Made by a program: the position numbers and the translations under genes. The notes beneath the pieces were generated by a model. That model worked only from the letters and a program-made list of their open reading frames with translations, was not told the origin of the DNA and made no database searches. From NCBI GenBank assembly GCA_963703565.1, contig CAVPEW010000043.1, positions 1 to 64,000 on the forward strand: DNA of 64,000 nucleotides, read 5' to 3'. Below, piece after piece: positions 51,324 through 59,945 of the stretch (the stretch's first letter is position 1; each line of letters begins with the position of its first letter). The DNA comes from CAVPEW01 sp963703565 (GTDB taxonomy: Bacteria; Actinomycetota; Acidimicrobiia; Acidimicrobiales; VFJN01).

Positions 51324-52513
51324 CCGGCGACGACGCCGAAGCCCCGCCGACCGTCGAGCCCGACCTCGACGAGGAGGTCGCCGCGGTCGCCGGCAACCGC
51401 CTGCGCACCGGGTGGACGACGGGCACCTGCGCCTCCGCGGCGGCCAAGGCAGCCACGATGGCGCTGCTGCACGGCCGGGCCCCCGAGCGCGTCGAGGTGG
51501 CGCTGCCATCGGGCCGGCGCGTCGATTTCGCCGTCGAACCGTCCGTGGAGGCCGCTGGGGACGCGTGCTGCGTGGTGGTCAAGGACGCGGGTGACGACCC
51601 CGACTGCACCGACGGTGCCCGTCTCACCGCCCGCGTCCGCTGGGGTTCGCCCGGTGGCGGCACCGAGATCCGCGGCGGGCCCGGCGTGGGCACAGTGACC
51701 CGCCCCGGGCTCGGTCTCGAGGTCGGTGGTCCCGCCATCAACCCGGTGCCGACCCGCATGATCCGCGCCGCGGTGGCCGAGGTGACCGACCGGCCGGTGG
51801 TGGTGACCATCTCGGTGCCCGGCGGGGTCGAGATGGCCGCACGCACCAGCAACGAGCGGCTCGGCATCGTGGGGGGCATCTCGATCCTGGGCACGACCGG
51901 CATCGTGCGGCCCTACTCGACCGCCGCCTACCGGGCGTCGGTCGTGCGTCAGCTCGACGTGGCAGCCGCCGGTGGCCAGCGCGTCGCGGTGCTGGCCACC
52001 GGGAGCCGCACCGACGCCGCCGCGCAGCGCATGTTCCCGGCGCTGGCGTCGGTGTGCTTCGTCGAGGTCGGTGACTTCGCCGGCACGGCCCTGCGCCACG
52101 CGGCGTCCGTGGGCGTGACCGAGGTGGTCGTGGTGGCCATGGCCGGCAAGATCGCCAAGCTGGCGGGCGGCGTCATGATGACCCACTTCCGCCGCTCGCA
52201 CGTCGATGGCGAGCTGTTGGCCGAGGCGGCCGGCCGGGCGGGCGCGCCGGCGTCGGTCGTCGCCGCGGCGACCGAGACCGCCACCGCCCGCCACTTCGCC
52301 GAGGCCTGCCAGGCCGCGGGCGCGCTCGGCGCCCTCGACGAGCTCTGCGCCCGGGCGGCCGCCGCCTGCCGAGCCCACGCCCCCTCCCTCGAGTCGGTAC
52401 GGGTGCTCATGGTCGACTTCGACGGCGACGCGGTCGTGGGCCGGGGCCACGCGGGTGCCGCGCCGCTCGAACCTCCTGGCCAGTCACCCCCCGGGCGGGG
52501 CGGGCTCCGATGA
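51320..52513 (+). CDS. cbiD: Cobalt-precorrin-5B C1-methyltransferase CbiD
   Basis: A 397-residue protein: LRTGWTTGTCASAAAKAATM (diagnostic TTGTCASAAAKA), DPDCTDGARLTARVRW, GPGVGTVTRPGLGLEVGGPA, INPVPTRMIRAAVAEV, GGISILGTTGIVRPYSTAAY and MAGKIAKLAGGVMMTHFRRS. CbiD belongs to the oxygen-independent corrin route; it has no counterpart among the classic aerobic enzymes. ATG 51320 overlaps the cobM stop (ATGA). About 20 additional residues precede the usual start. Confidence 0.95.
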   Translation: MTGDDAEAPPTVEPDLDEEVAAVAGNRLRTGWTTGTCASAAAKAATMALLHGRAPERVEVALPSGRRVDFAVEPSVEAAGDACCVVVKDAGDDPDCTDGARLTARVRWGSPGGGTEIRGGPGVGTVTRPGLGLEVGGPAINPVPTRMIRAAVAEVTDRPVVVTISVPGGVEMAARTSNERLGIVGGISILGTTGIVRPYSTAAYRASVVRQLDVAAAGGQRVAVLATGSRTDAAAQRMFPALASVCFVEVGDFAGTALRHAASVGVTEVVVVAMAGKIAKLAGGVMMTHFRRSHVDGELLAEAAGRAGAPASVVAAATETATARHFAEACQAAGALGALDELCARAAAACRAHAPSLESVRVLMVDFDGDAVVGRGHAGAAPLEPPGQSPPGRGGLR

Positions 52514-53733
52514 GCCCGGCAGCCGCGGAGCTGGCCGTGGTCGGTCTGCTCGCCGGGCAGCCGGTGGGTGCTCCCGCCGCCGCGGCGCTGGGATCTGCCC
52601 GCGTGGTGGTCGGCGGCCGGGCGCAGCTCGCCGCGCTGGCCCGTCCCGACCAGCGACAGGTCTGCCTGCAGGACCACGGCGTCGACGGGGCCCTCGGCCA
52701 CGCCCTCGACGCGCTGGCAGCGGGCGTGGGCCCCGTGTGCGTGCTCGCCTCGGGCGATCCCGGCTTCTTCGGCATCGGGCGGGCCCTGGCTGCCCTCCTG
52801 GCCGGCGCCGACGGTCTCGTCGCCGGGTTGGTGCCCGACGTGCACCCGGCGCCCTCGGCCGTGTCGCTCGCCTTCGCCCGGCTGGCCCGGCCCTGGGACG
52901 ACGCCGCGGTGGTCTCCGGCCACGGCCGGGACCCCGAGGCGGCTTGCGCCGCGGTCCGCGCCGCGCTGGCACAGGGTCGCAGCGCAGCGGTGCTCACCTC
53001 CCCTGGCCTGCCCCCCGAGGCGCTCGGCGCCGCCCTCGAGCCGGCCGCGGTGGGCACGGTCCACGTCTGCTCGTCCCTCGCCGAGCCCGACGAGGCCGTC
53101 ACCCGCACCGACCGCGCCGGGCTGGCCTCGCGACGCTGGCCGCACCGCTCGGTGGTGGTGGTCGACCCGCCCGGCGCTTCCGTGTCTGCCGGACCCACCG
53201 TGGCTCGCGCCCTCGCCGTCGACGAGCTCGAGCACCGCGGGGGCATGATCACCAAGCCCGAGGTGCGCGCTGTCGTCCTGGCCCGCCTGGCGCTGCCCGA
53301 CCAGGGCGTGCTGTGGGACCTGGGAGCAGGAAGCGCCTCCGTGGCGATCGAGGCCGCGCTGGCCGCTCCGGGCATGGAGGTGGTGGCGGTAGAACGCCGG
53401 GCCGGCGACGCCGAGCGGGCACGGGCCAACGCCGCGCGCCACGGGGTCGACGTGGAGGTGGTCAACGGCGAGGCGCCGGCCGTGCTCGAGGCCCTGGCCG
53501 ACCCCGACCGGGTCTTCGTGGGCGGGGGAGGCTTGGAGGTGCTCGATGCAGCGCTGGCGCGCCTGCGCCCGGGCGGACGAGTCGTGATGACCTGCACGGC
53601 GCTGGAGACCGCTCTCGGCGCGCGGCTGCGTCTTGGAAGCGCTGTGCAGCTGGCGGTGAGCCAACTGCTCCCGATCGGCACCGGGCACCGAATGGCTCCC
53701 GACAACCCGGTGCTGGTGGTCTGGGGACCGTGA
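52510..53733 (+). CDS. cobL: Precorrin-6Y C5,15-methyltransferase/decarboxylase CobL (CbiE-CbiT fusion)
   Basis: A 407-residue fusion. The CbiE half (1-205) has ARVVVGGRAQLAALARPD, VLASGDPGFFGIGRALAALL and VHPAPSAVSLAFARLARPWD. The CbiT half has GGMITKPEVRAVVLARLALP, VLWDLGAGSASVAIEAALA (SAM motif I) and VNGEAPAVLEALADPDRVFV. Together they methylate C5 and C15 and decarboxylate the ring C acetate. ATG 52510 overlaps the cbiD stop. Confidence 0.95.
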   Translation: MSPAAAELAVVGLLAGQPVGAPAAAALGSARVVVGGRAQLAALARPDQRQVCLQDHGVDGALGHALDALAAGVGPVCVLASGDPGFFGIGRALAALLAGADGLVAGLVPDVHPAPSAVSLAFARLARPWDDAAVVSGHGRDPEAACAAVRAALAQGRSAAVLTSPGLPPEALGAALEPAAVGTVHVCSSLAEPDEAVTRTDRAGLASRRWPHRSVVVVDPPGASVSAGPTVARALAVDELEHRGGMITKPEVRAVVLARLALPDQGVLWDLGAGSASVAIEAALAAPGMEVVAVERRAGDAERARANAARHGVDVEVVNGEAPAVLEALADPDRVFVGGGGLEVLDAALARLRPGGRVVMTCTALETALGARLRLGSAVQLAVSQLLPIGTGHRMAPDNPVLVVWGP

Positions 53734-55484
53734 GCGCACCGCCCGGGCCGCCACCCGCGTCGCCGCGCGGAGGCGCCAGCGTGGCGCCGCGCACGCTGGT
53801 GGTGTCGGTCACCGACGCGGGCGCCGCTCTGGCCGAACGCCTGCCCTACGAGCACGTTCGCGCCCAGGGGTCGGTGGGCGAGGTGGTCGCACCTCGCTGG
53901 CCGACGCTGGAGCGCCTGGTGGTGGTCGGCGCGACCGGCATAGCCGTGCGGGTGGTGGCGCCCCTGCTGGGAGCGAAGGGCACCGGTCCGGGCGTGGTGT
54001 GCCTCGACGACGCCGGACGCTGGGCCATAGCTCTGGTAGGCGGCCACGCCGGGGGAGCCAACGATCTGGCGGGCGAGCTGGCGGCCACGCTGGGTGCCAC
54101 CGCCGTGGTCACCACCGCCACCGACGCTGCGGGTCTACCGGCGTTGGAGCGCATCGAGGGCTGGATGACGGTGGGCGCGCTGGCGGCGGTGACCGCCGCC
54201 CTGCTGCGCGGCGACCGGGTCGCCCTGTCGGTCGACGCCGGCCTCGCCGCCTGGACCCTGCCGCCGACGTTGGCCCAGCGCCTCGACCCGGCCGGCCCGG
54301 GGGCGACGTCGGGGCCCCGGTTGCGCGTCACCGACAGGTCGGTCGAGCCCGGAGCCGGCGAGGTCGTCGCCCATCCGCCCTCGCTGGTGCTCGGCGTCGG
54401 CTCGTCGGCGGGCGTCGCCGCCCGGGAGGTGGCAGCGCTGGTCGACGATGCCCTGGCGGGAGCCGGCCTGGCCCGCGCCAGCGTGGCGGAGGTGGCAACG
54501 GTCGACCTCAAGGCCCGGGAACCCGGGATCGTGGCGCTCGGGCATCCGATGCGTACCTTCGCCGTGGACACGCTCGCCGCGGTGGCGGTCCCCACCCCCA
54601 GCGAGGTCGTCGCCGCCGCGGTGGGCACGCCCAGCGTGGCCGAGGCGGCCGCCCTGGTCGCCGCGGGGCCCGGCGCCACGCTGGTCGTGCCGAAGGTCCG
54701 CTCCGCTGCCGCCACCGTGGCCGTGGCCCGGCGGGCAGGTCCTCGTGGCCATCTGGCGGTGGTGGGCCTGGGCCCCGGCGGGCCGGCGCACCGCACCCCT
54801 GCCGCGGCCGCCGCGGTGCGTCACGCGTCGGTGGTCGTCGGCTACGGCCCCTACCTGGATCAGGCGGCGGACCTCCTCGGCCCCGCTCAGGACGTAGTGG
54901 CCAGCCCGATAGGTGCCGAGGTGGCGCGGGCGACGACGGCGTTGGAGCGCGCCGCCGACGGAGCCCGGGTGGCGCTGGTGTGCTCGGGTGACGCGGGGGT
55001 CTACGCCATGGCCTCCATAGTGTTCGAGCTCGCCGCGAAGCGCCCCGACTGGGACCCGGCGGGGATCGAGGTGCTGCCCGGGGTGACCGCAGCGCTCGCG
55101 TCAGCCGCGCTGCTGGGGGCGCCGCTGGGCCACGACCACGTGGCCATCAGCCTGTCGGACCTGCTGACCCCCTGGCCGGTGATCGAGGGCCGGATCCGGG
55201 CCGCGGCCGCAGCCGACCTGGTGGTCACCTTCTACAACCCACGCTCGAAGGGTCGCGACTGGCAGCTGGGGATCGCCCGGTCGATCCTCGTCGAGCACCG
55301 GGGGCCGGCGACGCCGGTCGGCCTGGTCACCGACGCCGGCCGGCCGGGCCAGCGGGTGCAGGTCACGTCCCTCGGCGAGCTCGACGTGGACGCGGTGGGC
55401 ATGACCACCTGTGTGGTGGTGGGCTCGTCGGCTTCGTTCACCGCCGCCGGGCGCATCGTCACCCCCCGGGGCTACGAGCTGTGA
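53730..55484 (+). CDS. cbiG: CbiG-CobJ/CbiH fusion (cobalt-precorrin-5A hydrolase and C17-methyltransferase)
   Basis: A 584-residue protein. CbiG (about 20-345): VVVGATGIAVRVVAPLLGAK, WAIALVGGHAGGANDLA, VTTATDAAGLPALERIEGW and GVGSSAGVAAREVAALVDDA with VATVDLKAREPGIVAL. CobJ/CbiH (about 350-584): LAVVGLGPGGPAHRTPAAAA, VCSGDAGVYAMASIVFELA, EVLPGVTAALASAALLGAPL and VVTFYNPRSKGRDWQLGIAR. The two steps act close together around ring contraction and delta-lactone opening. GTG 53730 overlaps the cobL stop. The fusion is known from other actinobacteria. Confidence 0.94.
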   Translation: MSAPPGPPPASPRGGASVAPRTLVVSVTDAGAALAERLPYEHVRAQGSVGEVVAPRWPTLERLVVVGATGIAVRVVAPLLGAKGTGPGVVCLDDAGRWAIALVGGHAGGANDLAGELAATLGATAVVTTATDAAGLPALERIEGWMTVGALAAVTAALLRGDRVALSVDAGLAAWTLPPTLAQRLDPAGPGATSGPRLRVTDRSVEPGAGEVVAHPPSLVLGVGSSAGVAAREVAALVDDALAGAGLARASVAEVATVDLKAREPGIVALGHPMRTFAVDTLAAVAVPTPSEVVAAAVGTPSVAEAAALVAAGPGATLVVPKVRSAAATVAVARRAGPRGHLAVVGLGPGGPAHRTPAAAAAVRHASVVVGYGPYLDQAADLLGPAQDVVASPIGAEVARATTALERAADGARVALVCSGDAGVYAMASIVFELAAKRPDWDPAGIEVLPGVTAALASAALLGAPLGHDHVAISLSDLLTPWPVIEGRIRAAAAADLVVTFYNPRSKGRDWQLGIARSILVEHRGPATPVGLVTDAGRPGQRVQVTSLGELDVDAVGMTTCVVVGSSASFTAAGRIVTPRGYEL

Positions 55485-55714
55485 GAGCGACCCGCGGGAC
55501 CGGGGTGGGGGCGCCCACCGCGCGGATCGACGCGCGCTGCACAGCTTGCGGGCTGTGCCTGGTTACCTGCGGGCCCAGGGCCCTGCGGCCCGCGCCACGG
55601 CGGCCCCTGGTGCTCGACGGGGCGTGCACGGGCTGCGGCGACTGCGTGGAGGTCTGCCCGGTCGGGGCGGTCCGCCTGGTTCCGGTCCCCGGAACAGGGC
55701 GGTGCGCGCCGTGA
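55481..55714 (+). CDS. Two-cluster (2[4Fe-4S]) ferredoxin in the corrin operon
   Basis: A 77-residue protein with two C-x2-C-x2-C-x3-C sites, CTACGLCLVTC and CTGCGDCVEVCP, separated by about 30 residues, as in bacterial 2[4Fe-4S] ferredoxins. GTG 55481 overlaps the cbiG-cobJ stop, and its own stop overlaps the cbiC GTG, so it is fully embedded in the corrin operon. It may supply electrons for cobalt reduction or for a reductive ring step; that is inference. Confidence 0.88.
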   Translation: MRATRGTGVGAPTARIDARCTACGLCLVTCGPRALRPAPRRPLVLDGACTGCGDCVEVCPVGAVRLVPVPGTGRCAP

Positions 55715-56316
55715 GCCCCGCGCCGGAGCGGATCCACCCCATCGAGGTGGCCAGCTACGAGGTCCTGCGCTCCCGTGTCGATCTGTCGCACCTCCCTACG
55801 CCCGAACGGGCTGTCGCCGAGCGCGTCGTGCATGCATCGGCCGACGTCCACTACGCGGTCTCGCTGGTCTTCGCGCCGGGCGCGTGCGAGGCGGGCATCG
55901 AGGCGCTGCGCGCGGGCGGGGTCGTGGTGTGCGACACCGAGATGGTGCGCCACGGCATCACCGGAGCCCCCACCGCCTGCGGCCTCGACCACCCCCGGGT
56001 CGCGGCGCTCGTCGCCACCCGTCCAGGTACGACCCGCAGCGCCGCGGGCATGGCCCTGGCCGCCGAGGCCCATCCTCGACCGGCGGTGGTCTGCGTGGGC
56101 AACGCGCCCACCGCGCTGGACGAGGCGATCGAGCTGACGTTGTCGGGGCGCTGGGCGCCGGCCCTGCTGGTGGGTCTGCCCGTGGGCTTCATCGGCGCTG
56201 CCGAGGCCAAGTCCCGCCTGGCCTCCAGCGGGCTGCCCGCGGTGACCAACGTGGGCGAGCGCGGCGGGTCCGCGGTGGCCTGCGCGGCCGTCAACGCCCT
56301 GTGGAGGCTCGTGTGA
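55711..56316 (+). CDS. cbiC: Precorrin-8X methylmutase CbiC/CobH
   Basis: A 201-residue enzyme that moves the C11 methyl to C12. Diagnostic parts are IHPIEVASYEVLRSRVDL, VHASADVHYAVSLVF (with the catalytic His region), VVVCDTEMVRHGITGAPTAC, RSAAGMALAAEA, VCVGNAPTALDEAIELT and GLPVGFIGAAEAKSRL. GTG 55711 overlaps the ferredoxin stop. It is the last gene of the plus-strand cobalamin arm. Confidence 0.96.
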   Translation: MSPAPERIHPIEVASYEVLRSRVDLSHLPTPERAVAERVVHASADVHYAVSLVFAPGACEAGIEALRAGGVVVCDTEMVRHGITGAPTACGLDHPRVAALVATRPGTTRSAAGMALAAEAHPRPAVVCVGNAPTALDEAIELTLSGRWAPALLVGLPVGFIGAAEAKSRLASSGLPAVTNVGERGGSAVACAAVNALWRLV

Positions 56317-56347
56317 GGCGGCCGGGATCGCGCCTTGGAGGTCGGCC

Positions 56348-57400
56348 GTGACCGCCCGGCGTGGCGCGGGTGGGCGAGGCGAGCGAGACCACCACGGGGC
56401 ACCGATCCAGATCGAGGCGGCCGGGCGAACGCTGCGCATCACCAGCCCCGACAAGGTCATGTTCCCCGGCGCCGGGCGGACCAAGGCCGACCTGGCCCGC
56501 TACTACCTCGCTGTGGGCGAGGCCATCATGCCCACCCTCGTCGACCGCCCGACGCTGCTGCAGCGCTTCCCCGAGGGGGTCGGCGGCCCGTCGTTCTTCC
56601 AGAAGCGGATCCCCGAGTCGGCGCCGGACTGGCTGGTCACCACCACGGTCTCGACCCCGAACGGCACCACCTCGCGCGCCATCGTCATGGCCGACCTCGG
56701 CCACGTCCTGTGGACCGTCAACCAGGGCTGCCTGGGCCTGCACCCCTGGCCCTACCGTGCTGGGAACCCCGAGCACGTGGACGAGCTGTGCATCGACCTG
56801 GACCCCTCACCGGGGGTCGACTTCGAGATGGTCCGCGAGGCGGCGGCGGAGGTTCGCGCTTGGCTGGCCGAGTGCGGCATCACGGCGTGGCCCAAGACGA
56901 CCGGCAACCGGGGCCTGCACCTCTACGTAGGAGTCGAGGAGGGCCGCGACGCGCTGGCGGTGCGCCAGGCTGCGGTGGCGGTGGCTCGAACGATGCAGGA
57001 GCGCCGACCCGACCTGCTCACCGCTGAGTGGTGGAAGGAGCAGCGCGGCCGGCGCGTGTTCGTGGACTTCAACCAGAACGCTCCGCACAAGACCGTCTTC
57101 GGAGCCTGGTGCGTGCGCCCGCGCACCGGGGCGCAGGTGTCGACCCCGTTCGCTTGGGACGAGTTGGCCACGGTCGAACCGGACTCGCTCACCATCGACA
57201 CCGTGGCGGAGCGCGTCGCCACCGGTGGCGACCCCTGGCAGGGGATGCACCGAGCACCTCAGTCGATCGAGCCGCTGCTGCAGCGCTACCGACGCGATCT
57301 GGCCCGCGGTGTGCCCGACGCGCCCTGGCCACCCGTGTACCCCAAGATGCCCGACGAGGCCCCCCGTGTCGCCCCCAGCCGGGCGCGCCGACCTAGCTGA
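56348..57400 (+). CDS. LigD-type DNA polymerase/primase domain protein (NHEJ)
   Basis: A 350-residue archaeo-eukaryotic-primase-type polymerase, corresponding to the polymerase domain of LigD. It has ITSPDKVMFPGAGRTKADLA, FFQKRIPESAPDWLV, CIDLDPSPGVDFEMVREAA (catalytic Asp-x-Asp), WPKTTGNRGLHLYV and RRVFVDFNQNAPHKTVFGAW (third Asp). No ligase or nuclease domain is attached, and no ku gene is in the window. Such stand-alone polymerases (mycobacterial PolD1/PolD2 type) extend broken ends with ribonucleotides. GTG 56348 is 31 bp after cbiC. It is unrelated to cobalamin and probably begins a new unit. Confidence 0.9.
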   Translation: MTARRGAGGRGERDHHGAPIQIEAAGRTLRITSPDKVMFPGAGRTKADLARYYLAVGEAIMPTLVDRPTLLQRFPEGVGGPSFFQKRIPESAPDWLVTTTVSTPNGTTSRAIVMADLGHVLWTVNQGCLGLHPWPYRAGNPEHVDELCIDLDPSPGVDFEMVREAAAEVRAWLAECGITAWPKTTGNRGLHLYVGVEEGRDALAVRQAAVAVARTMQERRPDLLTAEWWKEQRGRRVFVDFNQNAPHKTVFGAWCVRPRTGAQVSTPFAWDELATVEPDSLTIDTVAERVATGGDPWQGMHRAPQSIEPLLQRYRRDLARGVPDAPWPPVYPKMPDEAPRVAPSRARRPS

Positions 57401-57481
57401 ACGCCGCCCGGTCCGTCCGCCGCCGCCGTGGCCCCCGGGCCGCGGGGCCCGAGCCCGGGTCTGTGCCACGATGACGCTCGC

Positions 57482-59068
57482 ATGACCGGCGACGACCTGT
57501 GGGTGCCGACCGACGACGCCGACGCAGTGCTCGCCTGGCTTGCCGAGCACTTGCGGGTCGAGGTGGGACCCGGCCTGCAGACCACGCGGGTGGCGCTGGA
57601 CACCTTCGACGGTCGCGTGCACCGCGCCGGGTTGACCGCCGGCTTCGAGCTCGCTGCGACTCCCGGCACCGACGTGTTGGCGGTGGCCGAACGCGACGGC
57701 ACCCCCGTGGGGGTGGCCGCCCTGCCCCGACGGCCGGTGGTGCGCATCGGCGACCTCGAGGCGGGTCCTCTGCGGGACCGCCTGGCGCCGCTGCTGCAGG
57801 AGCGGGCGCTGCTCGCCGGTGCCGAGGTGCGCACCCGCGCCCGGTCGGTGCGGGTGCTCAACGACGACGACAAGACGGTGGTGAGGATCTGGGTCCTCGA
57901 GCCGGTCGCATCGCCGGCTGGTCCCCGACCCGTGCCCGCGGGCGCGGCGGCAGAGGGTGGTGCGCCCGTTGCGCTGCGCCTGCGGGTGCGGGTCGCCGGG
58001 GTGCGCGGATACGAGCGGGCCCGGGCCACGACGCTGGCCCGGCTCGTCGAGGGCCTGGGTGCCTCGGTGGCCGAGGGTTCCCTCGACGAGGAGGGCCTGG
58101 GGGCCGTCGGCATCGATCCGGCCGGGGTGCGCCCGTCGCTCGAAGTCGGCCTGGAGCCGTCCACGCCGGCCGCCACCGCACTGGCCCTGGTCCTGGGACG
58201 GCTGATCGCCACCGTCGAGGCCAACCGTGCCGGCACGGTCGCCGACTGGGACACCGAGTTCCTCCACGACCTGCGTGTCGCCGTGCGCCGTGCCCGCACG
58301 GTGCTGCGCAACCTGCCCGGCGTGGCCGACGAGGACGACCTGCACTGGTGGCGCAGCGAGCTGCGCTGGCTCCAGGAGGTGACGGGGCCGACACGAGACC
58401 TCGACGTCCACCTCGACGACGTGGGCAACTACCGGCGGTGGGTCCCGGACTCCCTGTCGGGGGCGCTGGACCCGCTGGGTGAGCTGCTCACCGAGCGGCG
58501 CCAGGCGGCCTTCGACCAGATGGTCGACGCCCTGGGCTCGCAGCGCTACCGCGACCTGGTCGACGAGCTCGGGGACTGGCTCGAACAGGTGCGGGTCCGC
58601 GGTCCTGGCGCCGGTCCCGAAGCGGGCGAGCCGGTCGGCGCGATGGTCGGGCGGCGCATCCGCAAGGTCCATCGACGCATCGTCGACCAGGGAGCGCGCA
58701 TCGACGACCACAGCCCGGGCGAGGCGTTCCACGACCTGCGCAAGCGGGGCAAGGAGCTGCGCTACCTGCTCGAGGTGTTCGGGCCCTGCTACGACGCCGA
58801 CGCGGTGCGGAGCACCGTCAAGCAGCTCAAGGCGCTCCAGGACGTGCTCGGACGCCACCAGGACCGCGCTGTGCAGCTCGACGCGCTGGTGGGCCTCGGC
58901 CCCGAGCTGGCGGGGCGCGAGCGGGGGGCGGAGTCGCTCATGGCCCTGGGCTCGGTCGTCGAGCGCCTCGTCGAGGACCAGCACGAGGCACGGGCCCGCT
59001 TCGGCGAGGCCTTCGCGGCGTTCGCCACGCCCGAACGGCGCCGGCTGGTGCGGCGGACCTTCCGGTGA
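57482..59068 (+). CDS. CHAD-domain protein with CYTH-like N terminus
   Basis: A 528-residue protein. The N-terminal region (about 1-165; LEVGPGLQ-like strands such as TRVALDTFDGRVHRAGLTA and LALLQERALLAGAEVRTRA-type segments) resembles a degenerate CYTH fold. The C-terminal CHAD helical domain (about 235-515) has EFLHDLRVAVRRARTVLRNL, LRWLQEVTGPTRDLDVHLDD and EAFHDLRKRGKELRYLLEVF, with the conserved His/Arg/Lys groups that bind polyphosphate in other CHAD proteins. Its stop overlaps the GTG of a ParA ATPase (GTGA), a pairing discussed in the findings. Confidence 0.88.
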   Translation: MTGDDLWVPTDDADAVLAWLAEHLRVEVGPGLQTTRVALDTFDGRVHRAGLTAGFELAATPGTDVLAVAERDGTPVGVAALPRRPVVRIGDLEAGPLRDRLAPLLQERALLAGAEVRTRARSVRVLNDDDKTVVRIWVLEPVASPAGPRPVPAGAAAEGGAPVALRLRVRVAGVRGYERARATTLARLVEGLGASVAEGSLDEEGLGAVGIDPAGVRPSLEVGLEPSTPAATALALVLGRLIATVEANRAGTVADWDTEFLHDLRVAVRRARTVLRNLPGVADEDDLHWWRSELRWLQEVTGPTRDLDVHLDDVGNYRRWVPDSLSGALDPLGELLTERRQAAFDQMVDALGSQRYRDLVDELGDWLEQVRVRGPGAGPEAGEPVGAMVGRRIRKVHRRIVDQGARIDDHSPGEAFHDLRKRGKELRYLLEVFGPCYDADAVRSTVKQLKALQDVLGRHQDRAVQLDALVGLGPELAGRERGAESLMALGSVVERLVEDQHEARARFGEAFAAFATPERRRLVRRTFR

Positions 59069-59838
59069 GGGTGGTCGCCACCTACAACCTCAAGGGCGGG
59101 GTCGGCAAGACCTCCGCCGCGGTGAACCTGGCCGGCCTCGCCGCCCTCGACGGGCTGCGGGTGCTGCTGTGGGACCTCGACCCCCAGGGCTCGGCCACGT
59201 ACCTGCTGCGCATCAAACCCAAGGTGCGCGGCGGAGGTCGCCGGCTCGTGCGAGGAAAGACCGAGATCGACCCGCTGCTGCGCGGCAGCGACGTGGAGGG
59301 GCTCGACGTCCTGCCCGCCGACTTCACCTACCGCAACCTCGACCTTGCCCTCGAGGGCGGGAAGCGATCCACCACCCGGATCGCCCGCCTGCTGGCGCCG
59401 CTCGCGGACCAGTACGACCTGGTCGTGCTGGACTGCCCGCCGTCGATCTCGCTGCTGTCGGAGAACGTGTTCGAGGCTGCCGACGCGCTGCTCATCCCGC
59501 TGATCCCCGCCACGCTGTCGCTGCGCACCTACGAGCAGCTCCGGACCTTCATAGCCAGGGAGGTGCCCGAGCCACCCGAGCTCATCCCGTTCCTGTCGAT
59601 GGTCGACCGTCGCAAGCGCCTGCACCGCGACGTGCTCGACGCGTTGGCCGGCAACGTGGCCCGGGCGGTCATACCGGCCGCGACCGAGGTCGAGCTGATG
59701 GGGGTGCAGCGCATGGGTGTCGAAGGGTTCGCGCCCGCCTCGCGCCCCGCCCGCGCCTACCGGGCCCTGTGGGACGAGGTGGCGGCCCGCCTCGGGCTGG
59801 CGCCGAGCGCCGCTCGTGCGAGCAACCCGCTCAGGTAG
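59065..59838 (+). CDS. ParA/MinD-family ATPase coupled to the CHAD protein
   Basis: A 257-residue deviant-Walker ATPase: VVATYNLKGGVGKTSAAVNL (signature Lys in KGGVGKT), VLLWDLDPQGSATYLL (motif with catalytic Asp), and VVLDCPPSISLLSENVFEAA (Walker B). A positively charged insert (KPKVRGGGRRLVRGKTE) after motif A' might bind DNA or polyphosphate. There is no ParB-like gene or parS-like repeat nearby, which argues against chromosome partitioning and for cargo positioning. GTG 59065 is inside the CHAD stop. Confidence 0.9.
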   Translation: MRVVATYNLKGGVGKTSAAVNLAGLAALDGLRVLLWDLDPQGSATYLLRIKPKVRGGGRRLVRGKTEIDPLLRGSDVEGLDVLPADFTYRNLDLALEGGKRSTTRIARLLAPLADQYDLVVLDCPPSISLLSENVFEAADALLIPLIPATLSLRTYEQLRTFIAREVPEPPELIPFLSMVDRRKRLHRDVLDALAGNVARAVIPAATEVELMGVQRMGVEGFAPASRPARAYRALWDEVAARLGLAPSAARASNPLR

Positions 59839-59945
59839 TCGTCGATGGGCGGCGGGCGGCACCGCCCAGGGCGTAGTGGGCACGCAGCGCACCGACTGGT
59901 GCGTCGAGGTGCCGCAGTCGTCACCGCCTCTTCGGTACCGTGCTC

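Noticed and set aside
59065..59838. ParA as part of chromosome partitioning
   Set aside because: No parB gene, no parS-like repeats and no dnaA/gid neighbours; coupling is to a CHAD gene instead.
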